Origin: Pleurotus djamor
Taxonomy: Eukaryota; Basidiomycota; Agaricomycetes; Agaricales; Pleurotaceae
Direction of reading: 5' to 3'
NCBI GenBank assembly: GCA_029747585.1
Contig: JAPEVF010001383.1
Coordinates: 1-10,379, forward strand
Length of the DNA: 10,379 nucleotides
Part shown: one piece after another, positions 7,399 to 10,379 of the stretch
Position numbering within the stretch: position 1 is the first letter of the stretch
How the letters are laid out: each line of letters opens with the position of its first letter
The notes under the pieces: generated by a model
What the model saw: the letters and a program-made list of their open reading frames with translations, nothing else
Database searches by the model: none
Told to the model about the DNA's origin: nothing
Translations under genes and position numbers: made by a program

Positions 7399-9486
7399 CT
7401 GAAACATGAAATTAATGGGTTTACTTCTCGACTCGACACTGTGAACTTCTCAAAACGGTCACGGCATACTCGCCCCATAGACAAGCATACTATGTTCTGG
7501 GTCGAGCTAGATGTCCTTATCAAGCCCCGCCTCGAATTCCAGAGAGCTGGCGTTTCATTCATTTTCTGGGGTTGCACCTTGCGCGGGGACGTCACAATTC
7601 GTCGAGCTGTACGATGGCCATGGGAAGTTTAGCGTCTTCGTGGAAGCTATAAAACTCCCTTCATCATGGGTATCTTTTCGAGTCCGGTCCGAGCTCAGTC
7701 ACTTCACGCCGAAATCGCTGTCAAAGCTTACTACGAGGCTACCTCGGAGGCCCACATTTCTCAGCGGTACACCTAAGCTCGGGGTCAATGGCTGTGTGAT
7801 AGAAGTCCCATTTGGTAGGACATGAACACTTATACATCATGTTAGCTAACGCGATCGGAATTGCTTCACTTCAATCGACCTATAGGAAAAAACCTCCGTT
7901 TCACGATCGTATCGTGCGTCTGTCAACAGCGCGGTTGCGCCTATCTCCGTGCATGGGTGCAGCTTCATCGATGGGTAAATTATCAACGGCGAATGTCCCG
8001 ACTGCCATTGGTCTGGTCGAGCTTCGTCATCGTGTATGAAAGTTTGAGTTACCAATCGGTGCGTCTTCCTTGGCCGTTCACTCCCTTCACTAACACACCA
8101 CGACCGAGCTTCACGCAAAGTCCACGATCTACTTACCACTCCGGCCAGCCGGCAATCAACTGTCAACCTACATCCCACGCCAAATGAAATGAACTTTCGC
8201 TTTCGAAAGGGTAACGTAAACCACATCAGTAGTACCATCCAGCTGACCTCTTTGTACCCTGCAATCGCAGTTCCTGTTCACATTCGCTCTAAGAAAGGTC
8301 CTAGAAGGCCTCTCCAACCCCGCACCTTCTCTTCAGGTAACCATTGATCTATCTCTTAACGGATAAATCATCCCACATCCGTAATGCCCAGGACAATCTG
8401 CTTTTCCGCTAGGAATATCCCGGACAAGACGGGTCGGGAAGCGTGCAGTTCCTTGGAGTATGCACATGAATACCAGTCAGTCCGGCTTCTTCAGCACGTT
8501 GTGGTGATGGACGGACAAGAGCTTGCGCCAGGTTTCTCTAACCCTTCGACATGAGGTTGCTGATCAAAAATCAATCTCTTGCCGCAGACCATTGTGGGCA
8601 TTGCCGCCTCACTTACCCTGGCGGGGACATTCGGATCATCTTTGTCTTCCTAGTCAGAGATGTTGAGCAAGGAGTGGCGTGTATGCCTCGAGGAACTGGG
8701 CTTTTTTGGGGCGAATAAAAACATGGAACTGGTACCTTGTTCCCCAAAAAGCGTAGTACCTGAGGCAGATGAAGCGAAGATAATCTGGATTGTTTCTTGA
8801 TTGTTTCTACAATTATCGTAAGCATATCTACGTAGGCGTGATACATCGAGGATTCATAGGATAGAATATCGTATCGTAAGTTAATATAGATTCGTGCTTG
8901 GCATTTATATGGTTAGTGCATTGGTGTGATCGTATGTGTATAGAGCGGCTGCGTGAAGGAGATCGTGACAACATAGGTAGGTAGGAATCCAAGGAGATGC
9001 CGGTTCAAGATGGGTGAAAGGAAAATGGTAATATGTACAAGTTCAATCCAAACCCGAAAAAATAAGATATATACAGATGAAGATAGATTTCCCAATAAAC
9101 AAGATGCAAGATTCAAAAAAANGAAAACATATTTCCAAGAAGCAAGAGAAAAGGAAAGAGAAAAGAAAAATATATCCAGATATCTAAAATAGAGTAGATG
9201 CAAGGGGGAGTGGCGAATTGAGCTGACGGGACGAGTACCTGGGTGCCAGATGTCGAGTTGTCATCTCGTGAATGGTCCTGACGATGCCATGAGTTCAGTT
9301 TATATTTATGAACGGGATAAAATAAGCCAACATACCAATCAAATGACGGGACAAGGCACGACAGTAACTGATACTTAGAAGTCGCATCTAATATTCGCAC
9401 CTCCGCAAAAAACAGAGAGAAAGGAAATATCGAGAATGGAGCCAGTGGATGGATTGGACGTGGGGCGAATGGAAGGTCGACGGGTT
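7399..9486. other. Long region without a confident gene
   Basis: Minus-strand pieces with plausible donors (GTAAGT near 8130, GTAACT near 8090) and folded-looking peptides occur between 7850 and 8240, but no continuous model could be built. From about 8880 to 9190 the sequence becomes A/T-rich with a long purine-rich tract on plus (9100-9190, one undetermined base at 9122). This is typical of a 3' untranslated or flanking region of the minus gene ending at 9487. Confidence 0.3.
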
Positions 9487-10379
9487 TCACCAACCGAACC
9501 AACCGAACTTCTTCCTGTTGTCTCCGTTACCCTTGCCATCGACGTTGAAGCAATCTTCATGAGGACTTGGACTTGGCGGACCACCCAACCCTTCCACGTC
9601 ACCAAAACTGACGTATCCCTGGAGCTGTTTACACTGAGCCGACGCACGACGAACATTGAACGACCTGATAGCCGGCAAGCCAGACTCATCAAGGTGCATA
9701 CTAGGGTCGAAATGCTGATGATGCGGCATATGCGTGAGATTCTGCGCGCGAGAATATTTAGCCTTGGAAACGATATCGGCTGGCGGGTCCAACGGCGTAA
9801 CAGGATGGCTGGGCGCATCACGTCCACTCCCGCTCCCACTGGAACTCGACGACAGGCTGGTATCAGAGCGCGACGTCTGCGGCGGGTGTTGCATCGACGG
9901 ATCCGAATCAACAGGCGATTCTGAGAAATGATGAGGAAGCATAGCCGTCCTCTTCTCATGGGGTGGTGTCGGAGGGGGTGTCATCAGCTTGCCCTTCCTA
10001 ACCGTACCCTCAGAACCCAAATCACGGTCCCGGAGATCACCCTTCTCACGTCCGTGAACTCTTGATGTGGATGATGAAGATGAAGAACCATTAGGCGCCA
10101 CGACAGTAATTTTTCCAGGAGCGGTTTTGGAACGGCTTCTCGAATGCGTTCTTGTCAAATCTTTCGTGTGTCTCGCAGGAGAAGGCGAAGCCGGCAAAGG
10201 CACTCGGCTAGGTGTATTCGGTGGGACATTCACACCATAGTCAGGCCGTGGTGCGAAATAGGGCGAGTTCGCATGGTATTGGGAGTTTGGCAAGGGCTGT
10301 TGATGATGTGTTTGGTAAGCATGGGGGGAATAAGGGGAACCCAAAGTTGCGTTGGGAGTTGAGCGTGTTCGTTGAGGGG
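9487..10379 (-). CDS. Ser/Pro-rich disordered protein, 5'-truncated by window edge
   Basis: An uninterrupted minus frame from the window edge to TGA at 9487-9489, about 297 codons. No ATG opens it and codons stay open through 10379, so the start, and perhaps earlier exons, lie outside the window. Composition is low-complexity: His/Gln/Pro near the visible start, SRSRSKTAPGK, runs of Ser (SSSSSSTSR and SLSSSSSGSGSG), TPPPTPPHEK, then a more ordered C-terminal part with IRSFNVRRASAQCKQLQGYVSFGDVEGLG and a final KKFGWFGW. The ordered tail is probably the conserved functional piece. SP and TP sites suggest a phosphoprotein, by inference only. The family is not recognised. Coding status is well supported by length and by the composition change at the stop. 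Confidence 0.75.
   Translation of the reverse strand, partial: PQRTRSTPNATLGSPYSPHAYQTHHQQPLPNSQYHANSPYFAPRPDYGVNVPPNTPSRVPLPASPSPARHTKDLTRTHSRSRSKTAPGKITVVAPNGSSSSSSTSRVHGREKGDLRDRDLGSEGTVRKGKLMTPPPTPPHEKRTAMLPHHFSESPVDSDPSMQHPPQTSRSDTSLSSSSSGSGSGRDAPSHPVTPLDPPADIVSKAKYSRAQNLTHMPHHQHFDPSMHLDESGLPAIRSFNVRRASAQCKQLQGYVSFGDVEGLGGPPSPSPHEDCFNVDGKGNGDNRKKFGWFGW

Noticed and set aside
9113..9502. Minus ORF with a hydrophobic Phe/Leu-rich end
   Set aside because: The hydrophobicity comes from a pyrimidine-rich 3' flank; it overlaps the stop of the real gene in another frame.
9436..9924. 162-codon plus ORF
   Set aside because: Antisense of the Ser/Pro-rich gene; the Arg/Thr-rich composition is what its codons give when read backwards.
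1..10379. CRISPR arrays, rRNA genes, bacterial operon signals
   Set aside because: No regular spaced repeats or rRNA sequence seen; introns show that the DNA is eukaryotic.

Overview
The window looks like nuclear DNA of a basidiomycete fungus, probably an agaricomycete. Reasons: two recognisable metabolic genes are interrupted by short GT-AG introns of 53-134 bp, their sequences resemble mushroom homologues, there is an LTR-retrotransposon fragment, and gene orientation is mixed with no operons. Five undetermined bases (653, 5281, 5294, 5322, 9122) show that this is draft assembly sequence.

Layout. 1-1216: no supportable gene; its right part should hold the promoter of the next gene. 1217-2280 (+): deoxyribose-phosphate aldolase in four exons, reconstructed to 261 residues with all family signature motifs. 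2470-4380 (-): an FAD-dependent oxidoreductase of the DAO (glycine/D-amino-acid oxidase-like) family in seven exons, reconstructed to 511 residues, including a 15-nt microexon that encodes part of the FAD-site SGATGRNGG motif. The two genes converge with 189 bp between their stop codons. 4648-4992 (+): a lysine-rich open frame of unknown function that ends at a good splice-donor sequence.

4997-6242: the most unusual part. Two ~461-bp, ~98% identical LTR-like repeats lie in inverted orientation around 323 bp that hold a primer-binding-site-like sequence and the first ~61 codons of a Gag-like protein. The right repeat joins gag by the end that would normally face the primer-binding site. No target-site duplication is visible. 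The unit begins 4 bp after the donor of the lysine-rich ORF, has two promoter regions facing each other, and would fold into a long RNA hairpin if transcribed through.

6243-9486: mostly unassigned. One weak candidate for the last exons of a minus-strand gene lies at 7116-7398, and an A/T- and purine-rich tract at ~9000-9190 is probably 3' flank of the next gene. 9487-10379 (-): C-terminal part of a Ser/Pro-rich, largely disordered protein, cut by the window edge.

The two enzymes are not obviously one pathway. The aldolase belongs to deoxynucleoside catabolism and the oxidoreductase to amine or amino-acid oxidation. No gene cluster or defence-like system was recognised; the inverted LTR structure is the best candidate for something not described before.
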